64,000 bases of DNA from Methylobacterium symbioticum (GTDB lineage Bacteria > Pseudomonadota > Alphaproteobacteria > Rhizobiales > Beijerinckiaceae), in the NCBI RefSeq assembly GCF_902141845.1, contig NZ_CABFPH010000008.1:40909-104908 (forward strand), written 5' to 3'. Every line of letters starts with the position of its first letter. The stretch's first letter is position 1. Of this stretch, positions 27,052 through 35,536 are shown one piece after another. The translations under genes were made by a program, and so were the position numbers. Below the pieces are notes generated by a model that saw only the letters and a list, made by a program, of their open reading frames with translations, made no database searches and was not told the origin of the DNA.

Positions 27052-27431
27052 GTCCGCCCGGTCCTGCTCGGCGGCGTGGCCAGTGTTTTTTTGCGCGTGA
27101 TGCCGTGGCGCTTGAAGAAGCGGGACAGGCTGCTGACCCCGACCCGCAGACCCTGTTCGGCCAAACGGTCGCGCAACTCACGCAGGAACAGCTCGGGCTG
27201 CGCTTCGTAGGTCTGTCGGATCAGGTCAGCCTGCGCCTCTATTGTATGCGAGCGTTGATCGCCACCCATCGGCTTGGCGTGTGTCCGACCCTCCTGCACG
27301 AAGGCCCCGTGCCAGCGCACGGCGCTGGCCGGGCTGACCTCGAAGCGCCGTGCCGCTTCCCGGCGCGAGGCTCCCGCCTCGATCGCAGCCACCACCCGCT
27401 CGCGCAGATCGACAGACAAGGCAGACGCCAT
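27048..27431 (-). CDS. IS630 transposase, DNA-binding part (frame A)
   Basis: 127 residues from the ATG at 27431. It has a winged-helix/paired-like DNA-binding region with LSVDLRERVVAAIEAGASRR and RRFEVSPASAVRW, then FLRELRDRLAEQGLRVGVSS. At the end it reads HGITRKKTL through seven A bases (minus strand; 27086-27092). A -1 slip on this run joins it to frame B (KKNTGHAAEQDRADVK...). This looks like programmed frameshifting rather than decay, because both frames are otherwise clean. Confidence 0.82.
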   Translation of the reverse strand: MASALSVDLRERVVAAIEAGASRREAARRFEVSPASAVRWHGAFVQEGRTHAKPMGGDQRSHTIEAQADLIRQTYEAQPELFLRELRDRLAEQGLRVGVSSLSRFFKRHGITRKKTLATPPSRTGRT

Positions 27432-27518
27432 CGGCTCTCCTCCTCGGAAAGCCGCGCATCGAATCACAACCCTGTCGCGGCGAAAACCCCAAACGATTCA
27501 ACTCGGTCGGTGACCGCT

Positions 27519-28097
27519 CTAGCGGCCCTGCATGTCGGTTGGATAAAGCCCGGCCGCGTCCCCATGCAGCGTTTGCAGGAAGGCGAGCAGCCGCGCGGCG
27601 GCGGTCTCGCGGTCGCCCTCGTTGACGATGGTCAGGTCGGCCTCGATCGGCGCCTCGCGGGCGAGGCGGGCGGCGAGGTCGCCATCCGCGTCGCGCCCGC
27701 GGGCGGCGAGGCGCTCGGCGAGCACGGCGGGGGAGGCCGTCACCGCGACGACCCGGACCCGCTGCGCGAGACGGCGGCGCGCCTCGGCGACCGCCCGGCG
27801 CGAGACGTTGCAGACGACGCAGCGCCCGCGATCGGCCGCCCGCGCGGCCTCCAGCGGGATCGCGTAGCCGAGGCCGTGCGCGCGCCAGTGCAGCGCGAAG
27901 GCGGCCTTCGCCGCGCCCGCGGCGAAGGCCGCCTCGGCGATCTCGAGATTGTCCTCGTGCTCCGAGGGCGGCCGCGTCACCAGGCGCTGCGGGAAGAGGA
28001 AGCGCGCATCGCCGGCGAGCCGCGCCCGGGCGAGCCGGATCAGCGTGTCCTTGCCCGCCCCGCTCGGGCCCACCACCAGGACGAAGCCGCCCGCCAT
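27519..28097 (-). CDS. phnN: Ribose 1,5-bisphosphate phosphokinase
   Basis: Converts ribose 1,5-bisphosphate to PRPP, the last step of C-P lyase phosphonate breakdown. 192 residues from the ATG at 28097, whose A overlaps the phnM TGA (ATGA). The guanylate-kinase-like P-loop is VLVVGPSGAGKDTLIRLAR, followed by FPQRLVTRPPSEHEDN and ALHWRAHGLGYAIP, a PhnN signature. The coding end is exactly at the right edge of the IS630 element, so the TAG stop includes the target TA. Confidence 0.93.
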   Translation of the reverse strand: MAGGFVLVVGPSGAGKDTLIRLARARLAGDARFLFPQRLVTRPPSEHEDNLEIAEAAFAAGAAKAAFALHWRAHGLGYAIPLEAARAADRGRCVVCNVSRRAVAEARRRLAQRVRVVAVTASPAVLAERLAARGRDADGDLAARLAREAPIEADLTIVNEGDRETAAARLLAFLQTLHGDAAGLYPTDMQGR

Positions 28098-29236
28098 CAC
28101 ACCACCCGCTCGCCCGCCCGCCAGACCTGGCGCACGACGGGCACGCCCTGGGCCAGCCGCACGCGGACGAGGTCGGCCCGCAAGTCGGGCGCGATCCGGC
28201 CGCGGTCGGCGAGGCCGGTGGCGCGGGCCGGATTGTCGGTGACGGTGGCGATGGCCGCGGGTAGCGAGATCCCCGGCACGCGCTCCGCCAGCACGAAGGC
28301 CGCCATCATCAGGCTCGCCGGCACGTAGTCCGAGGACAGGATGCTGAGCAGGCCGGCCTCGGCCAGATCCTGCGCCGCGACGTTGCCGGAATGCGAGCCG
28401 CCGCGGATCAGGTTCGGTGCGCCCATCATCACGGTGATGCCGGCCGCGTGCGAGGCCTCGGCCGCGGCGCGGGTCGTCGGGAATTCGGCAAGCGCCACGC
28501 GCTCGTCCCGGGACAGCGCCACGTCGTCGAGGGTGGTGTCGTCGTGGCTCGCCAGCGGGATGCCGCGCGCCTGCGCGAGCGCCACCAGGGCCGGCCGGTT
28601 CACCGCGCTCTGGGCCCGCCCCTCGCGGATCTTGCGCTCGGTGCCGGCCTGGATCGCCTCGAGCGAGCGGCCGCCGCGTCCCGCGTACTGGTAGTACTTG
28701 GCGAGGTCGCGGAACTGCCGCTGGCCGGGCGTGTGATCCATCAGCGAGATCAGCCCGACCGGGTGGCGTTCGGCGAAGGCCGTGACGGTGTCGACCACGT
28801 CCGCGGTCGGCAGTTCGCAGCGCAGATGGGTCCGGTGCTCGACCCGGAACAGGCCCTCCGCGCGGGCCTGTGCCAGGGCGCCGGCCAGGGCGTCGAGCTC
28901 CGGCCCGAGGCCGCTGCCATCCGCCTCGCTGCCCGCGCGCAGCGAATCGAACACCGTGGTGATGCCGGAGGCGGCGATCTGAGCGTCGTAGGCGAGCACG
29001 GCGCCGAGCGGGTGCCAGCGCACCCCCGGCCGCGGCGCGTAATGGCTCTCCAGGTGATCGGTATGCAGCTCGACGAGGCCGGGCAGGAGCAGGTCGCCGT
29101 CGAGATCGAGGCCGCGCTCGGGCGCCCGGCCCGTCCCGGTCTCGACGATGCCCCCGTCCGCGATGGCGAGCCAGCCGGCCTCGACCCGGTCGGGCAGGAC
29201 GAGCCGCGCATTCTCGAGGATCTCGGTCCGGCTCAT
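28097..29236 (-). CDS. phnM: Alpha-D-ribose 1-methylphosphonate 5-triphosphate diphosphatase
   Basis: Amidohydrolase-superfamily enzyme that releases pyrophosphate from the triphosphate intermediate. 379 residues from the ATG at 29236 (MSRTEILENARLVLPDRV). Metal-binding motifs are LPGLVELHTDHLESHYAPRP near residue 55 and HDDTTLDDV near residue 230. Family features LMDHTPGQRQFRD and SDYVPASLMMAAF are also present. A GTG or ATG a few codons further upstream is possible. It lies between phnL and phnN. Confidence 0.94.
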   Translation of the reverse strand: MSRTEILENARLVLPDRVEAGWLAIADGGIVETGTGRAPERGLDLDGDLLLPGLVELHTDHLESHYAPRPGVRWHPLGAVLAYDAQIAASGITTVFDSLRAGSEADGSGLGPELDALAGALAQARAEGLFRVEHRTHLRCELPTADVVDTVTAFAERHPVGLISLMDHTPGQRQFRDLAKYYQYAGRGGRSLEAIQAGTERKIREGRAQSAVNRPALVALAQARGIPLASHDDTTLDDVALSRDERVALAEFPTTRAAAEASHAAGITVMMGAPNLIRGGSHSGNVAAQDLAEAGLLSILSSDYVPASLMMAAFVLAERVPGISLPAAIATVTDNPARATGLADRGRIAPDLRADLVRVRLAQGVPVVRQVWRAGERVV

Positions 29237-29253
29237 GGTTCTGGACGTCCCGG

Positions 29254-29961
29254 TCATGCCGCCACCACAGCGCGAAAGGCCGCCACATCGACGATCCGCG
29301 TCGCCACCGCGTCGCGCACGTCCGCATCGTGGAAGATGCCGAGGATCGCCGCCCCGGCCGCGCGCCGCTCGCGGATCAGCTCGACCACCGCGGCGCGGTT
29401 GCGGGCGTCGAGGGAGGCGGTCGGCTCGTCGAGGAGAAGCAGCGGGCGCTCCGCGATCAGGCCCCGGGCGATGTTCACCCGCTGCTGCTCGCCGCCCGAG
29501 AAGGTCGCGGGCGGCAGGTCCCAGAGGCGCTCGGGCAGGTCGAGCCGTGCGAGCAGCTCGGCGGCGCGGGTGCGCGCGATCCCGGCATCCAGCCCGGCCT
29601 CGAGGCCGGCCGCCTCGACCACCGCGCGGGCGCCGACCCGCGGGATCACCCGCAGGAACTGCGAGACATAGGCGACGACGCGGCGGCGCAGGTCGAGGAT
29701 CTCGCGCGGCTCGGCCCGGGCGACGTCCACGACGCGCCCGCCGTCGCGGATCCGGATGGCGCCCTGCTCGCAGCGGTAATTGCCGTAGGCCATCTTGAGC
29801 AGCGAGGATTTCCCCGTGCCCGAGGCGCCGCCGAGCACGACGCACTCGCCCGCGCGCACCGACAGGGTCGCCCCCGCGATGACGGGCAGCCGGGCGCCGT
29901 CGCGCAGGTGCAGGGTGAAGCTCTTGCCCACATCGGCGAAGCTGACGACGGCATCCATCAT
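29254..29961 (-). CDS. phnL: C-P lyase system ABC-type protein PhnL
   Basis: ATPase subunit that joins the C-P lyase core with PhnK; it is not a transporter. 235 residues. Walker A is GGASGTGKSSLLKMAYGNY, the signature FSGGEQQRVNIARGL and Walker B LLLLDEPTASLD. The segment MAYGNYRCEQGAIRIR is PhnL-specific. The ATG at 29961 overlaps the phnK TGA. A second ATG at 29958 is equivalent. Confidence 0.94.
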   Translation of the reverse strand: MMDAVVSFADVGKSFTLHLRDGARLPVIAGATLSVRAGECVVLGGASGTGKSSLLKMAYGNYRCEQGAIRIRDGGRVVDVARAEPREILDLRRRVVAYVSQFLRVIPRVGARAVVEAAGLEAGLDAGIARTRAAELLARLDLPERLWDLPPATFSGGEQQRVNIARGLIAERPLLLLDEPTASLDARNRAAVVELIRERRAAGAAILGIFHDADVRDAVATRIVDVAAFRAVVAA

Positions 29962-30731
29962 GCGGCGAGCACCGAGGCGACGAGGAGCTGGGTATAGGGC
30001 GCCTGCGGATCGTCGAGGACCTGATCGGTGAGGCCGGTCTCGATCACCCGGCCGCCGCGCATGACGAGGATGCGGTGCGAGAGCAGGCGCGCCACCGCGA
30101 GGTCGTGGGTGACGATGATCACGGCGAGGCCGAGCTCAGCCACCAGGCCGCGGATCGTGTCGAGGAGGCGGGCCTGGACGGAGACGTCGAGGCCCGAGGT
30201 CGGCTCGTCCATCAGGACGAGGCGGGGGGCGGTGACGAGGTTGCGCGCGATCTGCAGGCGCTGGCGCATGCCGCCGGAGAAGCGGGACGGCGGCTCGTCC
30301 ACCCGGTCGGCGGCGATCTCGACCCGCGCCAACCAGTCGAGGGCGGTGGCGCGGATGCGGCCGTAATGGCGCTCGCCCACGCCCATCAGCCGCTCGCCGA
30401 CATTGCCGCCCGCCGAGACCGCCATGCGCAGGCCCAGCGTCGCATCCTGGCGCACGAAGCCCCAATCCGTCCGCATCAGGGCGCGGCGCTCCGCCGGCCC
30501 GAGGGCGGCGAGGTCGCGGGCGACGCCGTCCCGCATCCGGTAGGTGACCGAGCCCGCATCGGCGGCGATCTCCCCGGCGATCAGGCCGAGCAGAGTCGAC
30601 TTGCCCGAGCCCGATTCGCCCACCACCGCCAGCACCTCGCCGGGATGGAGCGCGAAGCCGACGCCGTCGCAGGCGAGGCGGGCGCCGTAGCGTTTCGCCA
30701 GGCCCCGCACCTGAAGGAGAGGCCCGCTCAT
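29958..30731 (-). CDS. phnK: C-P lyase system ABC-type protein PhnK
   Basis: Dipeptide-transporter-like ATPase that binds the PhnGHIJ core complex. 257 residues from the ATG at 30731 (MSGPLLQVRGLAKRYG), overlapping the phnJ TGA by the ATGA pattern. Walker A is VVGESGSGKSTLLGLIAGE, the signature FSGGMRQRLQIARNL, and Walker B LVLMDEPTSGLDVSVQ. The Met-Arg pair in the signature is typical for PhnK. Confidence 0.95.
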   Translation of the reverse strand: MSGPLLQVRGLAKRYGARLACDGVGFALHPGEVLAVVGESGSGKSTLLGLIAGEIAADAGSVTYRMRDGVARDLAALGPAERRALMRTDWGFVRQDATLGLRMAVSAGGNVGERLMGVGERHYGRIRATALDWLARVEIAADRVDEPPSRFSGGMRQRLQIARNLVTAPRLVLMDEPTSGLDVSVQARLLDTIRGLVAELGLAVIIVTHDLAVARLLSHRILVMRGGRVIETGLTDQVLDDPQAPYTQLLVASVLAA

Positions 30732-31603
30732 TCCGCCATCTCCCCGGTGTGCCCCTCGGCACGGCGTCCCTCGCAATGGTCGGTGTCCGAGCAGACGAAC
30801 ATCCGCCCGCCCCGGTCGTCGAGCACCACCTCGTCGAGGTAGACCGCTTCCGCCCCGCAGAGGGCGCAGGGACGGTCGAAGCTCTGGATCCGGAAGGGAT
30901 GGTCCTCGAAATCGAGGCTGCGGACCCGCGTATGGGGCGGCACCGCATAGATGCGCTTCTCGCGCCCCGCCCCGAAGAGCTGGAGCGCCGGGCAGCCGTC
31001 CATCTTCGGGTTGTCGAATTTCGGCGTCGGCGAGGGATCCATCACGTAGCGGCCGGCGACCTCGACCGGATAGGCGTAGGTGGTGGCGATGTGGCCGTGG
31101 CGCGCGATGTCCTCATAGAGCTTCACATGCATCAGGCCGTACTCGGCGAGCGCATGGAGCTGGCGCGTCTCGGTCTCGCGCGGTTCGAGGAAGCGCAGCG
31201 GCTCCGGGATCGGCACCTGGTAGACGAGGATCTGACCCTCGGAGAGCGGCGTCTCCGGAATGCGGTGACGGGTCTGGATCAGCGTCGCCTCGCTGGTGTG
31301 CGTGGTGGTGGCCACGCCCGCGGTACGGCCGAAGAAGCGGCGGATCGAGACAGCGTTGGTGGTGTCGTCGGCACCCTGGTCGATCACCTTGAGCACGTCG
31401 GAGCGGCCGAGCACCGCCGCCGTGACCTGCACGCCGCCCGTGCCCCAGCCATAGGGCATCGGCATCTCCCGCGATGCGAAGGGCACCTGATAGCCGGGGA
31501 TGGCGATCGCTTTCAGGATCGCCCGGCGGATCATCCGCTTGGTGCCCTCGTCGAGATAGGCGAAGTTGTAGCCCGGCTCCGGCAGCGGCGCGGCGGCACT
31601 CAT
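30728..31603 (-). CDS. phnJ: Alpha-D-ribose 1-methylphosphonate 5-phosphate C-P-lyase
   Basis: Radical-SAM enzyme that cleaves the carbon-phosphorus bond. 291 residues from the ATG at 31603; earlier starts overlap phnI and are not conserved. It carries YNFAYLDEGTKRMIRRA and MPMPYGWGTGGVQVT. The four C-terminal cysteines for the iron-sulfur centre and thiyl chemistry are all present: CALC near residue 246, a third in MFVC, and a fourth in SDTDHC. The gene overlaps phnI and phnK by 4 bases each. Confidence 0.97.
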   Translation of the reverse strand: MSAAAPLPEPGYNFAYLDEGTKRMIRRAILKAIAIPGYQVPFASREMPMPYGWGTGGVQVTAAVLGRSDVLKVIDQGADDTTNAVSIRRFFGRTAGVATTTHTSEATLIQTRHRIPETPLSEGQILVYQVPIPEPLRFLEPRETETRQLHALAEYGLMHVKLYEDIARHGHIATTYAYPVEVAGRYVMDPSPTPKFDNPKMDGCPALQLFGAGREKRIYAVPPHTRVRSLDFEDHPFRIQSFDRPCALCGAEAVYLDEVVLDDRGGRMFVCSDTDHCEGRRAEGHTGEMAE

Positions 31604-32712
31604 TCCGCGGCCTCCCGAACCGGCTCGCCGGCCGACGATATTGCCGCCTCGTGCGCGGCGCGCAGGCGCCGCACCAACTCCAGCTCGGCCTGGAAATCGA
31701 CGTAGTGCGGCAGCTTCAGGTGCTCGACGAAGCCGGTGGCCTGCAGGCTGTCGCAATGGGCGAGCACGAATTCCTGGTCCTGGGCGGGCGCGGAGACGGC
31801 CTCGCCCAGCTCCGCCGCCCGCAGCGCGCGGTCGACCAGGGCCATCGCCATGGCCTTGCGCTCGCACTGGCCGAAGACGAGGCCGTAGCCGCGGGTGAAT
31901 TGCGGCGGTGCCGCGCCGCTGCCGCGGAACTGGTTGAGCATCTGGCACTCGGTCATCGGCACCCGGCCGAGCGGCACGGGGAAGCCGAGCTCCTCCGGCA
32001 CCATCTCGAGCTCGACCTCGCCGTAGCGGATCTCGCCCACGAAGGGGTGGGTCCGGCCGTATCCGCGCTGGGTCGAGTAGCCGAGCGCCAGCACGAAGCC
32101 TTCATCGCCGCGGGCGAGAGCCTGAAGCCGAACCGCGCGGTCGGCCGGGTAGTCCACCGGCTCGCGGGTCAGGTCTCCGACCGGCGCGCCCGCTTCCGGG
32201 GGCGAGGGTTCCAGAAGCCCCGCCTCGCCGAGGATGTCGGTGACGCGCGGACAGTGCCCGGCATCCGGGCCGGGCTCGGTCTCGGCCGCCGGTTCCGGCA
32301 GCTCGCCCGCGGCGAGCGCGAAATCGATCAGGCGGTGGGTGTAGTCGAAGGTGGGGCCGAGCACCTGGCCGCCCGGCAGATCCTTGAAGGTCGCCGAGAC
32401 CCGACGGGAGACCGTCATCGCCCCGGTCTCCACCGGCTCGCTCGCTCCGAAGCGCGGCAGGGTGGTGCGGTAGGCGCGCACGAGAAAGACCGCCTCGACC
32501 ACGTCGCCCCGAGCCTGTTTCAGGGCGAGCGCCGCCAGATCCGGGTCGTGCAGGGAGCCCTCGGTCATCACCCGGTCCACCAGCAGACGCATCTGCTCGC
32601 GGATCTGCGCCACCGAGAGGTCGGGCACTGCGGGATCGCCGCGGCGCATCTCGGCGAGCAGCCGGTGGGCGTTGTCGATGGCGGCCTCGCCGCCCTTCGC
32701 CGCCACGTACAT
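31600..32712 (-). CDS. phnI: C-P lyase core subunit PhnI
   Basis: 370-residue core subunit with nucleosidase activity that, with PhnG, PhnH and PhnL, forms ribose 1-methylphosphonate triphosphate. It starts MYVAAKGGEAAIDNAHRLL, the family start. Conserved blocks include RAYRTTLPRFG, LGYSTQRGYGRTHPFVGEIR and CDSLQATGFVEHLKLPHYVDF. It is 3 bases after phnH and overlaps phnJ. The whole phnGHIJKLMN run is on the minus strand with coupled starts. Confidence 0.97.
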   Translation of the reverse strand: MYVAAKGGEAAIDNAHRLLAEMRRGDPAVPDLSVAQIREQMRLLVDRVMTEGSLHDPDLAALALKQARGDVVEAVFLVRAYRTTLPRFGASEPVETGAMTVSRRVSATFKDLPGGQVLGPTFDYTHRLIDFALAAGELPEPAAETEPGPDAGHCPRVTDILGEAGLLEPSPPEAGAPVGDLTREPVDYPADRAVRLQALARGDEGFVLALGYSTQRGYGRTHPFVGEIRYGEVELEMVPEELGFPVPLGRVPMTECQMLNQFRGSGAAPPQFTRGYGLVFGQCERKAMAMALVDRALRAAELGEAVSAPAQDQEFVLAHCDSLQATGFVEHLKLPHYVDFQAELELVRRLRAAHEAAISSAGEPVREAAE

Positions 32713-32715
32713 GGC

Positions 32716-33318
32716 TCAGGCCTCCGCCGCTTCTCGGAGCCGCGCCGAGCGCGGCAGGCCCGCGATGCGACCGGGCGCGACGAGGAGGATGTCGAGCCCG
32801 CGCGGGAACAGGGCGTGGTTCGCCGCGAGGCGGGCCGACCAGTCGGCCGGCAGCGGCGCCGCCTCAAGGTAGGCCAGGTCGCGGATGCCCGGCCCCGAGA
32901 AGGCGAGGCCGCGCCGATCCGTGAGGTGGTCCACCGCCAGGATCAGCGTCGCCGAACCGTCCGGATAGTCCGGCGTGCCCTGCGCGAAGGCCACGAAATC
33001 CGGACAGGCGGCCGGATCGGCGATCAGAGCGAAAGCGGCCTCGCCGGCCGCCGCGACGAGGGGCGCACCGGTGTGGAAGCGCAGATAGGCCGCGACCTCC
33101 GGGACGGCCGCGAGCGGCGCGTCGAGCCAGATCGGGGTGTCGGCATCGCAGAGCGCCAGCGCGAGGCCGGCGAGTTCCGCGGTCAACGGCTCCGGTGGCG
33201 TCAGCGCCGGCGCCAGCGCCTGGATGCACGCCGGCCGGCTCAGCGCGTCCATCGCGGCGCGGAACACCGCCTGCGCCGCGTGGACCGGATCCCGGAAGCC
33301 GGCTCGGAGCGCCATCAT
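32716..33318 (-). CDS. phnH: C-P lyase core subunit PhnH
   Basis: 200-residue PLP-transferase-fold subunit without cofactor, part of the PhnGHIJ complex. It begins MMALRAGFRDPVHAAQAVFR, as in the family, and includes LSRPACIQ, DADTPIWLDAPLA, FAQGTPDYPDGSATLIL and SGPGIRDLAYLE. The ATG at 33318 overlaps the phnG stop (ATGATG with TGA). The longer in-frame reading to 33459 overlaps phnG and is rejected. Confidence 0.95.
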   Translation of the reverse strand: MMALRAGFRDPVHAAQAVFRAAMDALSRPACIQALAPALTPPEPLTAELAGLALALCDADTPIWLDAPLAAVPEVAAYLRFHTGAPLVAAAGEAAFALIADPAACPDFVAFAQGTPDYPDGSATLILAVDHLTDRRGLAFSGPGIRDLAYLEAAPLPADWSARLAANHALFPRGLDILLVAPGRIAGLPRSARLREAAEA

Positions 33319-33791
33319 GCGTCCCCCCGGGCCAGGGTGAAGAAGCTCACGCGGGTCGCGGCGACCCGCCGGGCGCGGGCCTCGTCCTCGCGCTGCCGCC
33401 GCTCGGCGAGTGCTGCCAAAGCCGCCTCGATCGCCGCCCGGCGCTCCGGATTCTGCCAATGGGCGTCGAGGATCGCGGCGAGCCGGGCGCGCGGCCGGTC
33501 GCGCCCGAGATGGTAGGCGAAGCCGGTCTCGCCGCCGGGAAGGCGCACGGCTGCGCGGGTCACCGTCGCCTCGCCGAGGTTGAAAGCGCGCCCGTCCCCG
33601 CCGATCCGGCCGCGGGCCATGACGAGACCGGTTTCCGGGGCGCGCAGATCCTCGGCCTCCGCCGGGAGGCCGGCGCGGCGGAGCGCATCCTCCAGCTCGG
33701 CGCGCGTGGCGCTGCCGGCGAGCGCCATGGCCGCGCGGCGGGCCGCGACCTCTGGCGCGAACGGCTCGGGTGGTGTTTCGCTGCTCGGCAT
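33315..33791 (-). CDS. phnG: C-P lyase core subunit PhnG
   Basis: First gene of the catalytic operon; 158 residues. Features: LEDLRAPETGLVMARGRIGG-type core (here EAEDLRAPETGLVMARGRIG), FNLGEATVTRAAVRL, and GFAYHLGRDRPRARLAAILD. These match PhnG, the small subunit of the C-P lyase complex. Transcription starts in the 73-base gap shared with the divergent phnF, where a PhnF operator lies 18 bases upstream of this ATG. Confidence 0.95.
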   Translation of the reverse strand: MPSSETPPEPFAPEVAARRAAMALAGSATRAELEDALRRAGLPAEAEDLRAPETGLVMARGRIGGDGRAFNLGEATVTRAAVRLPGGETGFAYHLGRDRPRARLAAILDAHWQNPERRAAIEAALAALAERRQREDEARARRVAATRVSFFTLARGDA

Positions 33792-33808
33792 CGTGCTGCG
33801 ATCCTCAC

Positions 33809-33828
33809 TTGTCTAGATGTATAGACAA
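33809..33828. promoter_or_regulatory. Probable PhnF operator
   Basis: TTGTCTAGATGTATAGACAA: a 7-bp perfect inverted repeat with a 6-base centre, between divergent phnG and phnF. It contains GTATAGAC, which fits the GT-N-TA-N-AC core described for HutC-type GntR regulators, the family of PhnF. Confidence 0.65.
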
Positions 33829-33864
33829 ATGTGCGACCGGCCGCAAGGACGACCGCGACCCGAC

Positions 33865-34623
33865 ATGGCCGAGACACACGACATCCCGGTGACGCCCTCC
33901 GACGCCCTCCTGCGGCGCGGCGAGGGCTTGGCCGCGTGGCGGCAGATCGCGGATACGCTCGCCGAGGAGATCGGCCGCGGCGCCCTGGCCGCCGGCAGCC
34001 AGATCCCGACCGAGGCGGCGCTCTCGGGACGATTCGGCGTGAACCGGCATACGGTGCGCCGCGCGCTCGCGGCGCTCGCCGAGCGGGGATTGGTGCGGGC
34101 CACGCAGGGCCGCGGCACCTTCGTGGAGCAGGCTCCCCTTCCCTACCCGATCGGCCCACGCACGCGGTTCTCCGAGACGGTGTCGCGGGCGGGCCGCGAG
34201 GCCTGGGGCGATCTCCTCGCGAGCCGGGTCCTGCCAGCCGATGCCGAGACGGCCGAGGCGCTCGGGCTCGCGCCGGGTGCGCCGGTGATCGAGATGCTGA
34301 CCCGCCACCGCGCGGACGACACGCCGCTCTCGACGGCGCGCACCTGCCTGCCGCTGCCGCGCTTCGCGGGATTCGAGGCGGCCTATGGCCGGCTCGGCTC
34401 GATCACCCGCGCCTTCGCCGATTTCGGCGTGGACGACTACACCCGGCTGTCCACGCGGGTGGGGGCCCGCGCGGCGAGCGCCGAGGAGGCGATCCGGCTC
34501 GACGTCGCGCCCGGCCGCCCCCTCCTCACCGTGACCAGCGTGAATATCGATGGCCAGGGGATGCGCATCCAGGCGACCCAGAGCCTGTTCTCGGCCGATC
34601 GGGTCGAGCTGATCCTGGAGTGA
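33865..34623 (+). CDS. phnF: Phosphonate-operon GntR regulator PhnF
   Basis: 252 residues from the ATG at 33865 (MAETHDIPVTPSDALL). A frame reaching 33817 would start within the operator and is less likely. An N-terminal winged helix of the GntR type (WRQIADTLAEEIGRG, IPTEAALSGRFGVNRHTVRR, ATQGRGTFVEQ) precedes a C-terminal UTRA ligand-binding domain ending SLFSADRVELILE. It is divergent from phnG and probably binds the 20-bp palindrome between them, repressing both directions. Confidence 0.92.
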   Translation: MAETHDIPVTPSDALLRRGEGLAAWRQIADTLAEEIGRGALAAGSQIPTEAALSGRFGVNRHTVRRALAALAERGLVRATQGRGTFVEQAPLPYPIGPRTRFSETVSRAGREAWGDLLASRVLPADAETAEALGLAPGAPVIEMLTRHRADDTPLSTARTCLPLPRFAGFEAAYGRLGSITRAFADFGVDDYTRLSTRVGARAASAEEAIRLDVAPGRPLLTVTSVNIDGQGMRIQATQSLFSADRVELILE

Positions 34624-34638
34624 CCGGTCCGGGAGGAG

Positions 34639-34682
34639 GCCGGGGCTCCGCCCCGGCGCCCCGCCAAGGGGGCGACCCCTTT
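34639..34682. terminator. Tandem hairpin terminator between phnF and phnE2
   Basis: Two hairpins: GCCGGGGC-TCC-GCCCCGGC (34639-34657) and AAGGGG-GCGA-CCCCTT followed by T (34666-34682). They lie between convergent genes and can act in either direction. The second hairpin with its short T run is a common-looking terminator form in this type of genome. Confidence 0.65.
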
Positions 34683-34696
34683 GGAATCCCGGAATT

Positions 34697-35536
34697 TCAG
34701 CGCGGCTCGCCGCCGATCAGGGCGCGGCGCAGGCGCCCCGACACCGCGTCGATCAGCGCGACCGTGACGAGGACCATCAGGACGAGGAAGGCGACCTGCT
34801 GCAGTTCGAGCACCCGGATCAGTTCGGTCAGGTACTGGCCGATGCCGCCCGCCCCGACGATGCCGATGATCGTCGCCGAGCGCGTGTTCGATTCGAAGAA
34901 GTAGAGCACCTGGCTGCCGAGCACCGGCAGCACCGCCGGCACCAGGCCGAAGCGGATCCGGTGGAGGGCGCCGCCTCCCGAGGCGGTCACGCCCTCCGCG
35001 GCCTTGCGATCGACGGTCTCCACCGCCTCCGAGAACAGCTTGCCGAGCGCCCCGAGATCGGCGCAGGCGATGGCGAGCGCCCCGGCGAAGGGGCCGAGCC
35101 CGACCACGTTGATCCAGATCAGCGCCCAGATCAGCACGTCGACGGAGCGCATCACGTCGAGGGCGCGCCGGACCGCGAAATGAAGGACGGGGTTCGGCAC
35201 CACGTTGCGCGCGGCCAGGAACGCCACGGGCAGGGCGAGACAGGCCGCCGTGAGCGTGCCGAGGAAGGCGATGCCGAGGGTTTCGGCAAGCGCGCGCAGG
35301 AAATCCGCGAGATGCCCCTCGGGCGAGGGCGGCAGCATCAGAAGCGCGAACTCGCCGAGGCGCCCGAGCCCGTTCAGGATGCGGGCGGCCGAGAAGTCGA
35401 GGCGCACCATGGCGAAGGCGGCGAGCGCCAGCACGGCGCCGAGTCCACCGAGCCCGGTCAGGCGCGCGGCCCAGGCGACGCGGAAGGCCTGCGGGTAGCG
35501 CGCCTTCAGGGCCGCGAGGTCGGGCGCCTCCCTCAT
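34697..35536 (-). CDS. phnE2: Phosphonate ABC transporter permease
   Basis: 279-residue inner-membrane permease from the ATG at 35536 (MREAPDLAALKARYPQAF), which overlaps the preceding phnE stop by 4 bases. It has about six transmembrane helices. The ABC-permease EAA-type loop reads GALGKLFSEAVETVDRKAAE then GVTASGGGALHRIRFGLVPA, and the C-terminal part has GIVGAGGIGQYLTELIR. It pairs with the next gene as the two permeases of the PhnCDE importer. Confidence 0.94.
   Translation of the reverse strand: MREAPDLAALKARYPQAFRVAWAARLTGLGGLGAVLALAAFAMVRLDFSAARILNGLGRLGEFALLMLPPSPEGHLADFLRALAETLGIAFLGTLTAACLALPVAFLAARNVVPNPVLHFAVRRALDVMRSVDVLIWALIWINVVGLGPFAGALAIACADLGALGKLFSEAVETVDRKAAEGVTASGGGALHRIRFGLVPAVLPVLGSQVLYFFESNTRSATIIGIVGAGGIGQYLTELIRVLELQQVAFLVLMVLVTVALIDAVSGRLRRALIGGEPR

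Larger units (their letters stand above)
26461..27521 (-). mobile_element. IS630-family insertion sequence
   Basis: About 1.06 kb flanked by TA on both sides (26461-26462 and 27520-27521), the target duplication typical of IS630. Imperfect terminal inverted repeats, 23 of 32 positions identical, run from TAGAGC at 26461 and, on the other strand, TAGAGC from 27521. It encodes a transposase in two overlapping frames. The right end abuts the phnN stop codon. The element appears intact. Confidence 0.88.

Noticed and set aside
27522..29327. A single long frame covering phnN and part of phnM
   Set aside because: Only the last 192 codons match PhnN; the upstream part is out of frame with PhnM and is shadow sequence.
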